Below, in pieces: positions 9,376-19,330 of a stretch of DNA of 64,000 nt (the first letter of the stretch is position 1; each line of letters opens with the position of its first letter). This DNA is from Dyella jiangningensis. Lineage in GTDB: Bacteria > Pseudomonadota > Gammaproteobacteria > Xanthomonadales > Rhodanobacteraceae. The translations under genes and the position numbers were made by a program. The stretch is taken from NCBI GenBank assembly GCA_000632805.1, contig CP007444.1:2530772-2594771 (forward strand), given 5' to 3'. Below the pieces are notes generated by a model. That model saw only the letters and a program-made list of their open reading frames with translations, was not told the DNA's origin and made no database searches.

Positions 9376-11097
9376 ATGGGGGAATCCGTGTATCGCAAGC
9401 CCATTGCGGTCTTTGTCGCCTGTTTGCTCGCGGCGCTCTACGCGCTGGTTTTGCATGCCGCTCCGACTCCTGCCCACGAGGCCCAGCTGCAGATCGCTTC
9501 GCTGCCGGCTTCGGCATCGACGCTCCCAGCCGAGCAGATCGTGCATGGAGCGCTGGACGCATCCTTCGTGCCGAGCTCATCGCCCTATACGCCCAACGCC
9601 GCCGATGCGCGCCGCTGGTATCGCCTCACCACGGATATCGACTGGAACCACGCCAGCCCGCCGGTACTGAGTTTCACTGGCGCCACCTATATCCGCATCA
9701 CCGTCTACGCGCCGCCTGATTACCAGCCGCAAGCGCTGTGGTTTGCTCAGACCGAAGGCATCCATCGCTTCTCCCGCCACCATCTGGCCGTCCAGTTGCC
9801 AGAGAGCTTGCGGGCGGGCCAACCCATCTATGCGGAAATTGCCTCGGACAGCTTCACGCGCCAGATCAAGCCGATGCTGACCGACATGGCGCACTACCAG
9901 GCGGAGGACCTCGCGCATGTGCGCCTGACCACGCTGTTCGCCAGCGTGCAGTTCACCATGATCCTGGCGGCGATGTGCCTGTGGCTGGTGCTGCGTGATC
10001 GCGTGCTGTCCTACTTCATCGGCTATGCCACGTTCCAGCTCGTGTACCAGATGCTGATGAGCGGCGAGATCTACGAGCTGCCGGTCGGCGGTCTTTTCGT
10101 GCCGCTGGGCACGCGCGCACCCTGGCTGTTCGCCACGTTGAGCGCACCGCTGTCGATGTCCTTCATCCTGGAATTCTGTGACCTGCGGGAAATCACGCCG
10201 AAGGCCGCGAAGATCATGGGCTGGATGCGCTGGCCGTTCCTGCCTGCCGCGCTGTTGATATGGATGCCGTTCGCGGTGCGCACGAACACACTGGTCAATT
10301 CGTTCAACCTGTGGTTCATGATCACCTCGATCTGGTCGCTGGGCACGGTGGTTCTCGCCGCCCTGCGTCATGGGCGACAGGCGCGCTTTTTCCTGATCGC
10401 ATGGATGCCGCAGGTGCTGCTGACGCTGCTGCGCGTGCTGCAGATCCTGCTGAAGCTGGACCTGCCACCGTGGCTGGAATATGGGTATCCGTTCACCATG
10501 GCGTTTTCGTGCGTGGTGGTCACCATCGGCCTGGCCGACCTCTCGCTGCGTGCGCGCCGCGAGCGCGATATGGCCCACCATCTTGCCGATCACGACGCGC
10601 TTACCGGCGTACTCAATCGTCGCGCCCTGGTCCGCCGTCTGCATGCGGCCATTGCAGAAGCACGGCTTCACAACGAGCCGCTGGCCTTGTTGTTCCTCGA
10701 CATGGATCACTTCAAGTCGGTGAACGATCGCTACGGCCATCAGGTCGGCGACGCCTGCCTGCGCGCCGTGGCCGAGGCCATTGGTGACGAGCTGCGGCCG
10801 ACGGACTGGCTGGGGCGGTACGGCGGCGAGGAGTTCGTCGCGTGCCTGCCGGGTGCAAGCCACGACAATGCCATGCATATCGGCGAGCGCATCCGCCACC
10901 GCATCGAAACCCTGCAGGTGCATTCGCGCGGCACCACGCTGCAGACCACCATCAGCATGGGCGTCGCCAGCCTTGGCGACCACACCGATACCGCGGACGA
11001 ATTGATCGCCCGTGCCGACGCCGCGCTGTATCGCGCCAAGGTCGACGGGCGCAATCGCATCGTTGCCCATGCACATCTCGCGGCTACCAGCCACTAA
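9376..11097 (+). CDS. membrane diguanylate cyclase with 7TMR-DISM sensor
   Basis: 573 residues; makes cyclic di-GMP from two GTP. A signal/TM segment is followed by an extracytoplasmic beta-rich 7TMR-DISM type domain (about 60-180), then 7-8 membrane helices (about 195-405) and a C-terminal GGDEF domain (about 425-570). The active-site signature is GGEEF (483-487). RPTD five residues before it is an intact inhibitory I-site (RxxD), so product inhibition is expected. The start was placed at the ATG at 9376 after GGGGGG; a GTG at 9388 is also possible. The following gene begins 13 bp after the stop, so the two are probably co-transcribed. Confidence 0.92.
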   Translation: MGESVYRKPIAVFVACLLAALYALVLHAAPTPAHEAQLQIASLPASASTLPAEQIVHGALDASFVPSSSPYTPNAADARRWYRLTTDIDWNHASPPVLSFTGATYIRITVYAPPDYQPQALWFAQTEGIHRFSRHHLAVQLPESLRAGQPIYAEIASDSFTRQIKPMLTDMAHYQAEDLAHVRLTTLFASVQFTMILAAMCLWLVLRDRVLSYFIGYATFQLVYQMLMSGEIYELPVGGLFVPLGTRAPWLFATLSAPLSMSFILEFCDLREITPKAAKIMGWMRWPFLPAALLIWMPFAVRTNTLVNSFNLWFMITSIWSLGTVVLAALRHGRQARFFLIAWMPQVLLTLLRVLQILLKLDLPPWLEYGYPFTMAFSCVVVTIGLADLSLRARRERDMAHHLADHDALTGVLNRRALVRRLHAAIAEARLHNEPLALLFLDMDHFKSVNDRYGHQVGDACLRAVAEAIGDELRPTDWLGRYGGEEFVACLPGASHDNAMHIGERIRHRIETLQVHSRGTTLQTTISMGVASLGDHTDTADELIARADAALYRAKVDGRNRIVAHAHLAATSH

Positions 11098-11110
11098 CAG
11101 AAGGACGCCC

Positions 11111-12019
11111 GTGGACACACCTCATGTGTTGCAGCCGCACGACCTGGAAGCCGGCGATGTACTGTTGCACATGGGCCGCGGCGAACTTTCGCGATTGATT
11201 GCCTGGGTGGGCGACAGCGCCTACAGCCATGCGGCCGTGGTCTATGACGACACGCAGCTGATCGAGGCCGCCGCAAGCGGCGTGCGCCTCGCGACGCTGG
11301 ATCAGCGCATCACCATGAAGGACAACTTCGTTTACATCGACGTGTTCCGGCCGTCGCGCCTGCAGCAGAGCGATCACGATGGCATGCTCGCTGACCTGCG
11401 TGCGGCACTCATGCCATACCTCGGGCGGCCCTATCCGATGACATCGCTGTTCGTGCTGGGCATCGTGTGCTCGGTGCGCAACAAGATTCCCGGCAGCCGC
11501 GACCTGCGCCGCGTGGTGCGCATGGCGCTGGATCTGGTCATCGACAACGATTCAAGCCGCGTGGTGTGCAGCGAGCTGGTCTATCGCGGCTTCGACGAAG
11601 CGCCGACCTCGCCCGTCCACGCCCTGCGCCTGCCGGTGATCACGCGTTCGCGCCAGCACACGCCCTTGCCGGACATCGACCTGCTCGCGCTTGCGCACGA
11701 AACGCTGGAAGACCTGCGCCGCGCCAACCGCTCGCCAAGCCTCGCCAGCGAAATCGCCCTGCTCTCCTCGCCGATGCATGGCATGCACGAGTTGGCGGCT
11801 GCCGCTGCCGAGGATGCCTCCGAAGATGAGGATCTTGCGCTTCGCCTGTTGCAGGCACGCACGCGCCTGGGCCTCACCCTACCCCCGCAGGCGACGCTCA
11901 CTGCCGCCGCACTGGCGCTGCCGGAACCGACACCCAACCCCAAGACAGTATTGCCGGCCGATCTCGAATTCAGTCCGGGGCTGGTGAAGATCGGTCGTCT
12001 GGCATTGGCATCAGCTTAG
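11111..12019 (+). CDS. YiiX/YebB-like permuted papain-fold hydrolase
   Basis: 302 residues. The first two thirds look like the YiiX-type NlpC/P60 superfamily, in which a His precedes the Cys: LEAGDVLLH, then SHAAVVYDD with His40, then VVCSELVYRGF with Cys153. These enzymes are thought to be amidases or acyl-hydrolases on peptidoglycan or lipid substrates; the exact substrate is unknown. No signal peptide. The GTG start is fixed by AAGGA six bases upstream. The C-terminal third is helical and not recognised. It sits 13 bp behind the diguanylate cyclase gene, which suggests a shared transcript, although no functional link is established. Confidence 0.82.
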   Translation: MDTPHVLQPHDLEAGDVLLHMGRGELSRLIAWVGDSAYSHAAVVYDDTQLIEAAASGVRLATLDQRITMKDNFVYIDVFRPSRLQQSDHDGMLADLRAALMPYLGRPYPMTSLFVLGIVCSVRNKIPGSRDLRRVVRMALDLVIDNDSSRVVCSELVYRGFDEAPTSPVHALRLPVITRSRQHTPLPDIDLLALAHETLEDLRRANRSPSLASEIALLSSPMHGMHELAAAAAEDASEDEDLALRLLQARTRLGLTLPPQATLTAAALALPEPTPNPKTVLPADLEFSPGLVKIGRLALASA

Positions 12020-12040
12020 CGATCCGCCACACGCCGGCCA

Positions 12041-13054
12041 CTACTTCGCCGGCGTGCCATAAGCCCATACGAGGAACGGAGGAAGCATGCGCTTCCACGT
12101 CGCCTGGTTGTGCTCGCCATCGGCCAGTACATAGAACGCGACGTCGGCGTCGGGCGATGGGTGATCACCGTGATCACCGTCCACGCGATAACCAAGATCG
12201 CACAGCCCGCGCTCATAGGTGCCGTTCGGCAGTCGAACGCCTTCGACAAGGTCGCGCGCGTCTTCCACCGCATCGATCACGCCGTTGGCGTTGCGATCAT
12301 TAGTTTCTTCGCGACCGCCCACGGTGATCCAGAAGCGCAGAGGCTTGCGCGTCGTGGCGCGATCCACCATGGCTTGCGCCAATCGCGATGACTCCACGGC
12401 CTGCGGACTGCTGCGATCGGCAGCAAGCCAGAACGACGGCGAGAAGGCACCAACGCGGCCAAATACCTCCGGATATTCCCAGCCAAGATTGAACGCATTC
12501 AGCGCACCTAGCGACCAGCCGAGCACGGTGCGATCGCCCGCGCTCGCACGCGTACGGTAGTGCGCATCCACGTAGGGCACCAGTTGCGTGGCGACCCAAT
12601 CGGAATATTCGTAGGCGCGGCTGCCGATCGGTCCGATGCGCGAGCCGCCGACCACGCTGCGGCGACGTGAGCGGTCGGACAGGCCATAGCCCGACGCACG
12701 ATCCGCCAGCATGTCCACCGCCACCACGATGACCGGTTCGATCGCGCGCTCGGCATAGAGCCGCGCGAGCGTGTCGCGCAAACCGACCGCCGCCATGTCC
12801 TGGCCGTCGTTGGCGTAGAGCACGGGGTAGCGGATATTCGCCGCCTCATTGTCCGCGTAACCGGGCGGCAGATAGACCGTCACCTTGATCTGCTCGGGCG
12901 CGAATGCCTTGGCGTCCAGCGAAAGATGGATGATCGCCGGATCTTCAGCCACCTGTGCGAATGCCTGGCCCTGCACGCTGCCGAGCAGCAACAGACCGAG
13001 CAGCAACATCCTCAACGGCTTCAGCGCGCTAGCCCAACGACGTTGCATGTTCAT
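12041..13054 (-). CDS. secreted esterase of the enterochelin-esterase-like family
   Basis: A 337-residue alpha/beta hydrolase with a signal peptide (cleavage near AFAQVAED, about residue 34). Nucleophile Ser181 is in GWSLGA; VTVYLPPGYADN and the C-terminal GEHNQATWKRMLPPF (probable catalytic His) are typical of the Esterase D/Fes-like family, which includes feruloyl and acetyl xylan esterases. An insert DRNANGVIDAVED (from about residue 253) matches a calcium-binding EF-hand or dockerin loop in its key positions. The start overlaps the stop of the preceding large gene by four bases (ATGA), so the two are translationally coupled and presumably act on the same extracellular polymer. Confidence 0.85.
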   Translation of the reverse strand: MNMQRRWASALKPLRMLLLGLLLLGSVQGQAFAQVAEDPAIIHLSLDAKAFAPEQIKVTVYLPPGYADNEAANIRYPVLYANDGQDMAAVGLRDTLARLYAERAIEPVIVVAVDMLADRASGYGLSDRSRRRSVVGGSRIGPIGSRAYEYSDWVATQLVPYVDAHYRTRASAGDRTVLGWSLGALNAFNLGWEYPEVFGRVGAFSPSFWLAADRSSPQAVESSRLAQAMVDRATTRKPLRFWITVGGREETNDRNANGVIDAVEDARDLVEGVRLPNGTYERGLCDLGYRVDGDHGDHPSPDADVAFYVLADGEHNQATWKRMLPPFLVWAYGTPAK

Positions 13055-16000
13055 TCGATCACCAGCAACCAGCCTTTGCCGGGCTCGACGGTTATCGCAT
13101 CGCCCGGCTTGAAGGTCGCCGCAGGCTGAAAGCCGTCGATCGACGTGGCCACCAGCGTCGCCTTGCCGGAAGACAGGCCGAGCGCCTTCCAGTCGATAGC
13201 GAGCTTCACCGACGTTTTCTCCGGAGCCCAGGAAGCCAATGCCACGAGGGTCTTCTTGCCCTTGCGCACATAGCTGGTTGCCAGCACGTCGGCGCGATCG
13301 GTCTTCACCGGCGTGTCATGTACCCACCATCCCACCATGTCGGCCTGTTCGATGCCGAACGCGTCCCACAGTTTCCACAGGCCACGGGGATCGCTGCCCG
13401 GCGACCAGCCCAGGCGATTGGTCATGCCAAACAGCATGCCGCGCCACGGGTTGCCGTCGTGCTGCAGCATCTCGCCCATCAGGCCATACGGAATGCCGGA
13501 GATCTCGGTGAGCCAGTAGCTGGGCGACGTCTTTTCGTAGTCGAACTCCTCGCCGAACCACAGGCGGTCGATGTACGGAAACAGCTCCATGTACAGCAGT
13601 ACGCTATTGATGTAACCGTCGCGCGGGTTGTACTGGCTGGCGGAATGCAGGTCGATCAATGGCTGTTCGCGATGCGCCTGCAGCACCTTGCGCACGCGCT
13701 TCATGGTGGTGCGGTCGTACGCCACGTCATCGAGGTACAGGCCATCGACGCCCATGTTGCGCGCCAGCCAGTCCAGCCCTTCGATGTAGTAGTTGTGCCA
13801 GCGGCTCTGGCCGGCGTTGATCACCGCCGCGTCGCGATTTTCCGGCACATGCCACGCGGCAATGTAGTCGCCATCCATGTGCTCCTGCAGCCAGGAGAAC
13901 CCACCGCCCTTGCCGCTGCTGACCACCTCGTGGCCCAGGCTTTCCAGCATCGGCAGCTCGGGCGCGCGATCGGACAACTCGCGCACCGTGTCATAGATCT
14001 TCACGCGCATGCCGCGCTGGTGCGCCGCGTCGATATACGCGCGCATCGCCTGCGTCTCGAGGAAGGGATAGTTGATCCACGGATTGATCGGCGTGGCGTG
14101 GTGGATATTCACCACGTTCGCGCCATCGGCCTTGATTGCATCGAGATCGCCGTACTTGTGGAAGAAGCGCTCGGCGAAGTGCTCGGATGGCTTGATCGTC
14201 TTGAACGGCGTGATGCGCATGACAAGGTCGTAGTGCAGCGTCTCGCCCGCTTTCATCTGGCGGGGACCGCTGAACGCCTGCACGGCATAGGCGTCGCGAT
14301 CGCCATGCAGCCGAATGCCGCCCTGCCCGCCGTTATCCCACGACGCAGGCATGCGTAGCGGCTGCTGATGATAGAAGTTGGTATTCAACGGGCGCAGGTA
14401 GTGCTCATCACGCAGGTGGAACTCCAGGCCGGCGTTCACGGCGCCGATCCACGCACCGTCCTGGTTGTTCTGCACGTTCCACTTCCACTGGAAGTCGGCC
14501 GGCGCATGATCGCCGGTGCGCCCCAGGCCGAGCTGGTACTGCGCCATGCCGTGGCTCAAGGGCATTTCAAGCCGGATGTCGCGCAGCGCCGCCGCATCCT
14601 TTGCCGTCAGCGCGATCGCATAGACCAGCGTGCCATCGGCTTCAAGGCTGGCCTGTACGTCGCCCTGCAAGGGGCCCGCCGGGCCTGCCACTTGCCAGTG
14701 CACTTTGGCCGGCCCGTCAACCTGCACGGCGGGTAGATTGGAACCAGCCAGCACGTGCGTGCCACTCGCATCCTCCACGACCAGCCGCATCGGCGCCGCG
14801 AGCATCGCCGTCGGGCGATCGGTGAATCCCGTCATGCGCTCGTCGAAATGACTCAGTATCTGGGCAGGCAGACCATCGCGACCGAGCTTCACGTCGCGAC
14901 CGAGCAGGCCCAGCGTGTCACCCTTGACCGTGATCGCGGTAAACGGCGTCACCAGCTCGTTGTCCTGCGCCAGCGTGGAATTGAGCCAGCGCAGCCGCGT
15001 GAGCTTGTACGGGTCGTCGTCACCGTGCGCTGCGGCCTGCCCCGCTTCCACCGTGATGTTGAGCGGAATCTTCTGTCCCGGAACGCCGTCGGCGCTGACC
15101 GTGACCTCGCCGCGGTAATCGCCAGGAGCGATCGTCGCCGGTATGTCCAGGCCCATCCACAACGGCTGGATCTTTCCTTCCTGCACATCGACGCGCGTCG
15201 CGAACGGTTTGCCCGCGTAGTCCATGCCGCCGAGGTTGAAGCAGGTCAGCGCCGTTGCCGGAATGCTGGCACCGGAGTCACTGCGCAGGTCGCTGAACGA
15301 CACACGCAGATCGTCGACCTTGCCACGCGGCGCCCAGGCGCCCAGCTGGAAGCTCAGGTATTCACCACGCAGCGCGCTGTCGGTCAGCGAACCGCCCGCA
15401 CCGCGCGTAGCCCAGCTTTCAGGCAAGGCATCGAACATGCGTATCGGATGCTCACGCGTTTCGGGAAACACCAGCAGGCGCTCGTCGGCATGGGCATTCA
15501 GCAGCGCCTTCACGGCTTCGGGCGTGGCGGTACGCTCCATCGTCGTGTACGCATCGAAGTCATCGACGGCCTCATAGCGCACCACGGTCGCTTGCGGCAG
15601 CTTGCGCCAGGCGCGTGCGTCGGTGCCGATCTTGCCGGCCCAGCTCGCATCCGCCGTGTCCTTCGGTTCCACGTAGGTCACGGTCGGATAGTTGCTGCGT
15701 CCCTTGCTTGCATAGGGCTGGTAGTAGACGGCATAAGTGCCGGGCTGCGCGGCTTCGAACACCAGCTCGCCCTGCGCCCGGCTGATGTCGCCACGCAGGA
15801 CATTCGGCACCGGCTTGCCGTCGGGCCCGGTGACGATCATCGCCACCTGCTCCGGATGCGCATCGCGACGACGCCATGGAACCACCGCGCGCACGGCTTT
15901 GGCGGAAGCCTTCACTTCGAGCAGGTAGCGATGATTGCCCAGGGCATCCGCATTCCAGCGCAGCGGCTGGAGATCCGCCGGTGCCTGTGCATAAGCCATG

Positions 16001-16056
16001 GGCATGGCGCAAAGCAAAGCGCCCCACAAGATCACCGCACCACGCTGCCGCCCCAT
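13051..16056 (-). CDS. large secreted glycoside-hydrolase-like protein (DUF6067 type)
   Basis: About 1001 residues with a signal peptide (MAYAQAPAD). The N-terminal ~320 residues are beta-rich; the C-terminal half looks like a TIM-barrel glycosidase with a candidate acid in DGLYLDDVAYDRTT and downstream LIDLHSASQYNPRDGY and WFGEEFDYE. The architecture fits the DUF6067 / GH123-like group; I infer carbohydrate hydrolysis but cannot name the substrate. The ATG at 16056 was chosen because TGGGGTGA lies just upstream; GTG at 16062 and TTG at 16074 are in frame. It is coupled by a four-base overlap to the downstream esterase, suggesting joint removal of acyl groups and sugars. Confidence 0.75.
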   Translation of the reverse strand: MGRQRGAVILWGALLCAMPMAYAQAPADLQPLRWNADALGNHRYLLEVKASAKAVRAVVPWRRRDAHPEQVAMIVTGPDGKPVPNVLRGDISRAQGELVFEAAQPGTYAVYYQPYASKGRSNYPTVTYVEPKDTADASWAGKIGTDARAWRKLPQATVVRYEAVDDFDAYTTMERTATPEAVKALLNAHADERLLVFPETREHPIRMFDALPESWATRGAGGSLTDSALRGEYLSFQLGAWAPRGKVDDLRVSFSDLRSDSGASIPATALTCFNLGGMDYAGKPFATRVDVQEGKIQPLWMGLDIPATIAPGDYRGEVTVSADGVPGQKIPLNITVEAGQAAAHGDDDPYKLTRLRWLNSTLAQDNELVTPFTAITVKGDTLGLLGRDVKLGRDGLPAQILSHFDERMTGFTDRPTAMLAAPMRLVVEDASGTHVLAGSNLPAVQVDGPAKVHWQVAGPAGPLQGDVQASLEADGTLVYAIALTAKDAAALRDIRLEMPLSHGMAQYQLGLGRTGDHAPADFQWKWNVQNNQDGAWIGAVNAGLEFHLRDEHYLRPLNTNFYHQQPLRMPASWDNGGQGGIRLHGDRDAYAVQAFSGPRQMKAGETLHYDLVMRITPFKTIKPSEHFAERFFHKYGDLDAIKADGANVVNIHHATPINPWINYPFLETQAMRAYIDAAHQRGMRVKIYDTVRELSDRAPELPMLESLGHEVVSSGKGGGFSWLQEHMDGDYIAAWHVPENRDAAVINAGQSRWHNYYIEGLDWLARNMGVDGLYLDDVAYDRTTMKRVRKVLQAHREQPLIDLHSASQYNPRDGYINSVLLYMELFPYIDRLWFGEEFDYEKTSPSYWLTEISGIPYGLMGEMLQHDGNPWRGMLFGMTNRLGWSPGSDPRGLWKLWDAFGIEQADMVGWWVHDTPVKTDRADVLATSYVRKGKKTLVALASWAPEKTSVKLAIDWKALGLSSGKATLVATSIDGFQPAATFKPGDAITVEPGKGWLLVIE

Positions 16057-16159
16057 GATCACCCCAGTTCGCAAACAGGAAATCGGCCCAGCGATGCATG
16101 GCCGTAACCTGGGTGTTTAACCCGAGTGCACGGCCGGGAGCAAGTTCCAGAGGTGCCGA

Positions 16160-17146
16160 TCAGGCGCCGCGATCGGTGCGCAACGTGCGTACGGCCTCAT
16201 CGTGTCCGGCAGCGGAACGCCCGCTCATCCAGCCAAACAGCGCGATGCCGATCACGATCATCAGCGCACCCAACGCGGAGAATCCGTGCGGCCATGCTTC
16301 GTCGAGAAAGCACGCGCCAATGACCGTGGCAAACAGCAACTCGGCCGCCTGCATGGCCTCCACGGCCGCGAGAGAGGTCGGTTCGCTGCGTACCATGTCG
16401 GTGGCGCGAAAGAACAACACCGTGGCGATCACACCCGAGGACAGCGCCACACCACCCGCCAGCAGCGCCTCGCGCAATCCTGGCGGGCCCACGGTGAACC
16501 ACGCGATGACCGCCAACACCAGCCACAGCGGCCAGCTGCACAGCGTCATGCCGAACACGCGCTGCGTTGCGCCGATGCGCGTGCCTGTGTGTTCCAGGTG
16601 CAGCAGCACCATGCGATTACCGAGCGGATAGGCGAATGCGGAAAACACCACCGCCGCCATCGCCAGCCAGTCGCCCGTCTGCAGGCGACCTTGTGCGTGC
16701 CCCCACTGCAAAGCGAACACGCCCGCGAGAATGAGGGCACCCACCGCCACGCTGCCCCACGCCAACTTTCGCCGCTCATCGCGATAGATCAACGGTGCCA
16801 GCAATGGCCCGGCCAGCACCGTGCTCTGGAAGCTGCCCGCGACGAGCCAGGACGGCCCGCTGTTCGCCGCCCAGGTGAGCGGCAGACCGAACAACACGAA
16901 GCCGACCGAGCTCCACAGCAGCCAGGGGCGCGGATAGAGCCGCAGCTCCTTCGGCAACTGTCCCAGACCACCCTGCCACGGCAACACCAGGGCCAGCAGC
17001 GGCAGCGTGATCAGATAGCGCAGGATCACCGCCCATGCCCAATGACCGCCGCCCGCCACCAGGCTGCGATTGAGCACATAGGTCATGGTAAAGAACAGCG
17101 CTGAGCACAGCGCCAGTCCCGCCGCGGTGAAAGCATGGGAGCGCAT
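16160..17146 (-). CDS. EmrE-like DMT-superfamily transporter
   Basis: 328 residues with ten predicted membrane helices, built as two repeats of a drug/metabolite transporter. TMTYVLNRSL, HWAWAVILRYL and VEAMQAAELLFATVIGA fit the putative multidrug-resistance efflux group (EmrE-type, Pfam family 13536), not classic EamA. A polar tail (from about 308) ends the protein. It lies alone between the carbohydrate-enzyme pair and the two-component system, all on the minus strand but with gaps of about 70-100 bp. Substrate not predictable. Confidence 0.82.
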   Translation of the reverse strand: MRSHAFTAAGLALCSALFFTMTYVLNRSLVAGGGHWAWAVILRYLITLPLLALVLPWQGGLGQLPKELRLYPRPWLLWSSVGFVLFGLPLTWAANSGPSWLVAGSFQSTVLAGPLLAPLIYRDERRKLAWGSVAVGALILAGVFALQWGHAQGRLQTGDWLAMAAVVFSAFAYPLGNRMVLLHLEHTGTRIGATQRVFGMTLCSWPLWLVLAVIAWFTVGPPGLREALLAGGVALSSGVIATVLFFRATDMVRSEPTSLAAVEAMQAAELLFATVIGACFLDEAWPHGFSALGALMIVIGIALFGWMSGRSAAGHDEAVRTLRTDRGA

Positions 17147-17215
17147 GGGCGATCCGTGGTCGAAAACACGAGTGTGGCAAATGCCAGGGCGTTTTCGAAG
17201 GCCGGGCGTAAACGG

Positions 17216-18589
17216 TCAGCCAGCCATCACCGCAGGCACGAGCGGCAGCGTCAGTTCGACCTGCAAGCCACCACCCTCGGCATTGCGCGCCTCGACATCG
17301 CCGCCATGCGCACGCGCCACGCGTTGCACGATCGCCAGGCCCAGCCCATGCCCTTCCGCGCGCGACGCGTTGCTGCCGCGGAACAAGGGGCGGAACAGCG
17401 ATGGCAGCTCGGCCTCGGGCACGCCGGGCCCGTGATCGCGAATCGTACAGATGGCCGCCCCGTCGCCTTGCCGAACCGCCAACTCCACCTTGCCCTCGTC
17501 GGGGCTGAACTTGATGGCATTGGCGATCAGGTTGTCGAACGCACGCTCCAGCAGCACGGCGCTGCCGGAGACACTGATCGGTGTGGGCGATGGCGCCAAG
17601 GACAGGACGATACGACGCGCCTGCGCTTCCAGTGCGGCGCGCTGCACGCATTCCTGCAACAGCGCCGCCACATCGATGCGATCACGATGTTCCCCCGGGA
17701 TGTCGCCTTCCAGGCGCGACAGTGCAAGCATCTCGCCGGTCATCTGATCCAGGCGGGTGATCTCCTGTTCGGCCTGCCGGAAATAGCGCGCGGCGTCTGC
17801 GGGATCTTCGCTGCGCTGGGCCAGGTCCAGAATCAGGTGCAACCGTGCCAGTGGCGAGCGGAGTTCGTGCGAAAGATCCTGCAGCACGCTGCGATCGTGC
17901 GTTACCAGCGCCTCGATACGTTCGGCCATCGCATCGAAATCGCGCGCGAGCTGGGCGAGCTCGTCGTGCGCTCTTTGCCCCTCGCGGCCCACGCGCGCCG
18001 ACAACTCGCCCGACGCCATGCGTCGCGTGGCCTGGCGGATCGCCTCCACCGGACGGGCCACGCTGCGCGCCGCCCACCAGCCGACCAGCCCGATGAACAG
18101 CAGCGACAGCACCGCCTGGCTTGCGAGGAAAATCGTCTGACGTGTTTGTGGTCGCAGTCGCGAGTGCGTACGGCTCAATGCGACCAGCTGGCGGGTATGT
18201 CCGTCTCTGCCCGTGACCTGCTGCACCGCCACGTAGAGATTCGGCCATGGCTGAAGCACCATGTCGCGCTTCTCATCCAGCCAGTTCTGCAACGAACCAC
18301 GCACGGATGAAGGCATGCGAATCGGAGACAGCGCTCCGCCGTTCTCATACAGCGTCGCTTCAATACCCTCGCGACGCTGCTGCAACGACCATTCGGTCAG
18401 CGCATCGGAGCCACCGCTTTCGTACGCCTGGTCGGCGCCCTGCGCAAGCGACGCCCAGTTGATCTCCACCGCCGTGGTGTACTCGATGAACCGCTGCGTG
18501 AGAAATCCGCCGAACAGCAAGGCCAGCATGTTCACGGCGCAAAAGCTGACCAGCAGGCGCCAGTAGAGCGAGCTCTTGAACGGACTCAC
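17216..18589 (-). CDS. CpxA-like sensor histidine kinase
   Basis: 457 residues. Membrane helix about 8-30, periplasmic sensor about 31-152, second helix about 153-172, HAMP about 173-228, then the kinase core: phospho-acceptor His241 in LQDLSHELRSPLARL, N-box NLIANAIKFS, DHGPGVPEAEL (G1) and GHGLGLAIVQRVARAHGG (G2). The GTG start overlaps the stop of the response-regulator gene by four bases (GTGA), so the two are coupled. The nearby Spy-like gene and CpxR box argue for a Cpx-type envelope-stress sensor. Overall sequence identity to enterobacterial CpxA was not testable here, so no symbol is assigned. Confidence 0.93.
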   Translation of the reverse strand: MSPFKSSLYWRLLVSFCAVNMLALLFGGFLTQRFIEYTTAVEINWASLAQGADQAYESGGSDALTEWSLQQRREGIEATLYENGGALSPIRMPSSVRGSLQNWLDEKRDMVLQPWPNLYVAVQQVTGRDGHTRQLVALSRTHSRLRPQTRQTIFLASQAVLSLLFIGLVGWWAARSVARPVEAIRQATRRMASGELSARVGREGQRAHDELAQLARDFDAMAERIEALVTHDRSVLQDLSHELRSPLARLHLILDLAQRSEDPADAARYFRQAEQEITRLDQMTGEMLALSRLEGDIPGEHRDRIDVAALLQECVQRAALEAQARRIVLSLAPSPTPISVSGSAVLLERAFDNLIANAIKFSPDEGKVELAVRQGDGAAICTIRDHGPGVPEAELPSLFRPLFRGSNASRAEGHGLGLAIVQRVARAHGGDVEARNAEGGGLQVELTLPLVPAVMAG

Positions 18590-19272
18590 GCAGCCCCCGC
18601 GACAAGGCTGTAGCCAGCACCGCGCACCGAATCGATGCGCGGCGATTGCGGCGAGGCTTCCGCCAGCTTGTGGCGCAGGCGGCTCACATGCACATCGATG
18701 CTGCGGTCGAAGCGTTCCAGCTCGCGCCCCAGCGCCATGCGCGTCAGCGTGGCTTTGTCCACCAGCTCGCCGGCGCGTTGCGCCAGCGCGAGCAGCAACT
18801 GGAACTCCGCGCCGGTAAGCGTGAGTTCCTGCTCACCGACATAAGCTCGCCGCTCGCCCGGCTCCAACCGCAGCACGCCCACGAGGAGACTGCCCGCCGT
18901 TGCCGGTGTGTTGCGGCGCAATTGTGCGCGGATGCGCGCCAGCAGTTCGCGCGGCAGGCATGGTTTGGTGAGGTAGTCGTCGGCGCCCAGCTCCAGCCCC
19001 ACCACCCGGTCCACCGGCTCGCCCTTGGCGGAAAGCATGATCACTGGCAAGCGATGCTTGAGGCGCAGCTCGCGCAAGGTATCCAGGCCATCGCGGCCGG
19101 GCATCATCACATCGAGTATCAGAAGGTCCGGCCGCGTTGCCGGGTTTTGCAACTGGGCCAGGCCCGTGTCGCTGTCGTACGCGACATCGACCACGAAACC
19201 CTCGCGCTCGAGGTAATCCTTGAGCAGGCCGCACAGGGCCCGGTCGTCATCGACAATCAGTAGTCTCGGCAT
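18586..19272 (-). CDS. CpxR-like OmpR-family response regulator
   Basis: 228 residues: receiver domain with acidic pocket Asp8-10, phosphorylation site Asp54 in LILDVMMPGRDG and switch Lys83 (IMLSAKGE), then an OmpR winged-helix DNA-binding domain (about 130-228) with TGAEFQLLLALAQRAGE and VHVSRLRHKLAE. It is read from the ATG at 19272 (MPRLLIVDDD). First gene of an operon with the kinase (four-base overlap). The promoter region shared with the divergent Spy-like gene contains a perfect CpxR consensus box, implying autoregulation. Confidence 0.95.
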   Translation of the reverse strand: MPRLLIVDDDRALCGLLKDYLEREGFVVDVAYDSDTGLAQLQNPATRPDLLILDVMMPGRDGLDTLRELRLKHRLPVIMLSAKGEPVDRVVGLELGADDYLTKPCLPRELLARIRAQLRRNTPATAGSLLVGVLRLEPGERRAYVGEQELTLTGAEFQLLLALAQRAGELVDKATLTRMALGRELERFDRSIDVHVSRLRHKLAEASPQSPRIDSVRGAGYSLVAGAA

Positions 19273-19330
19273 GGAATGACTCGTGCTGCTGGGCCCATTG
19301 AAACGGCGCCTGCGCCGCGCCTCCACCGGC

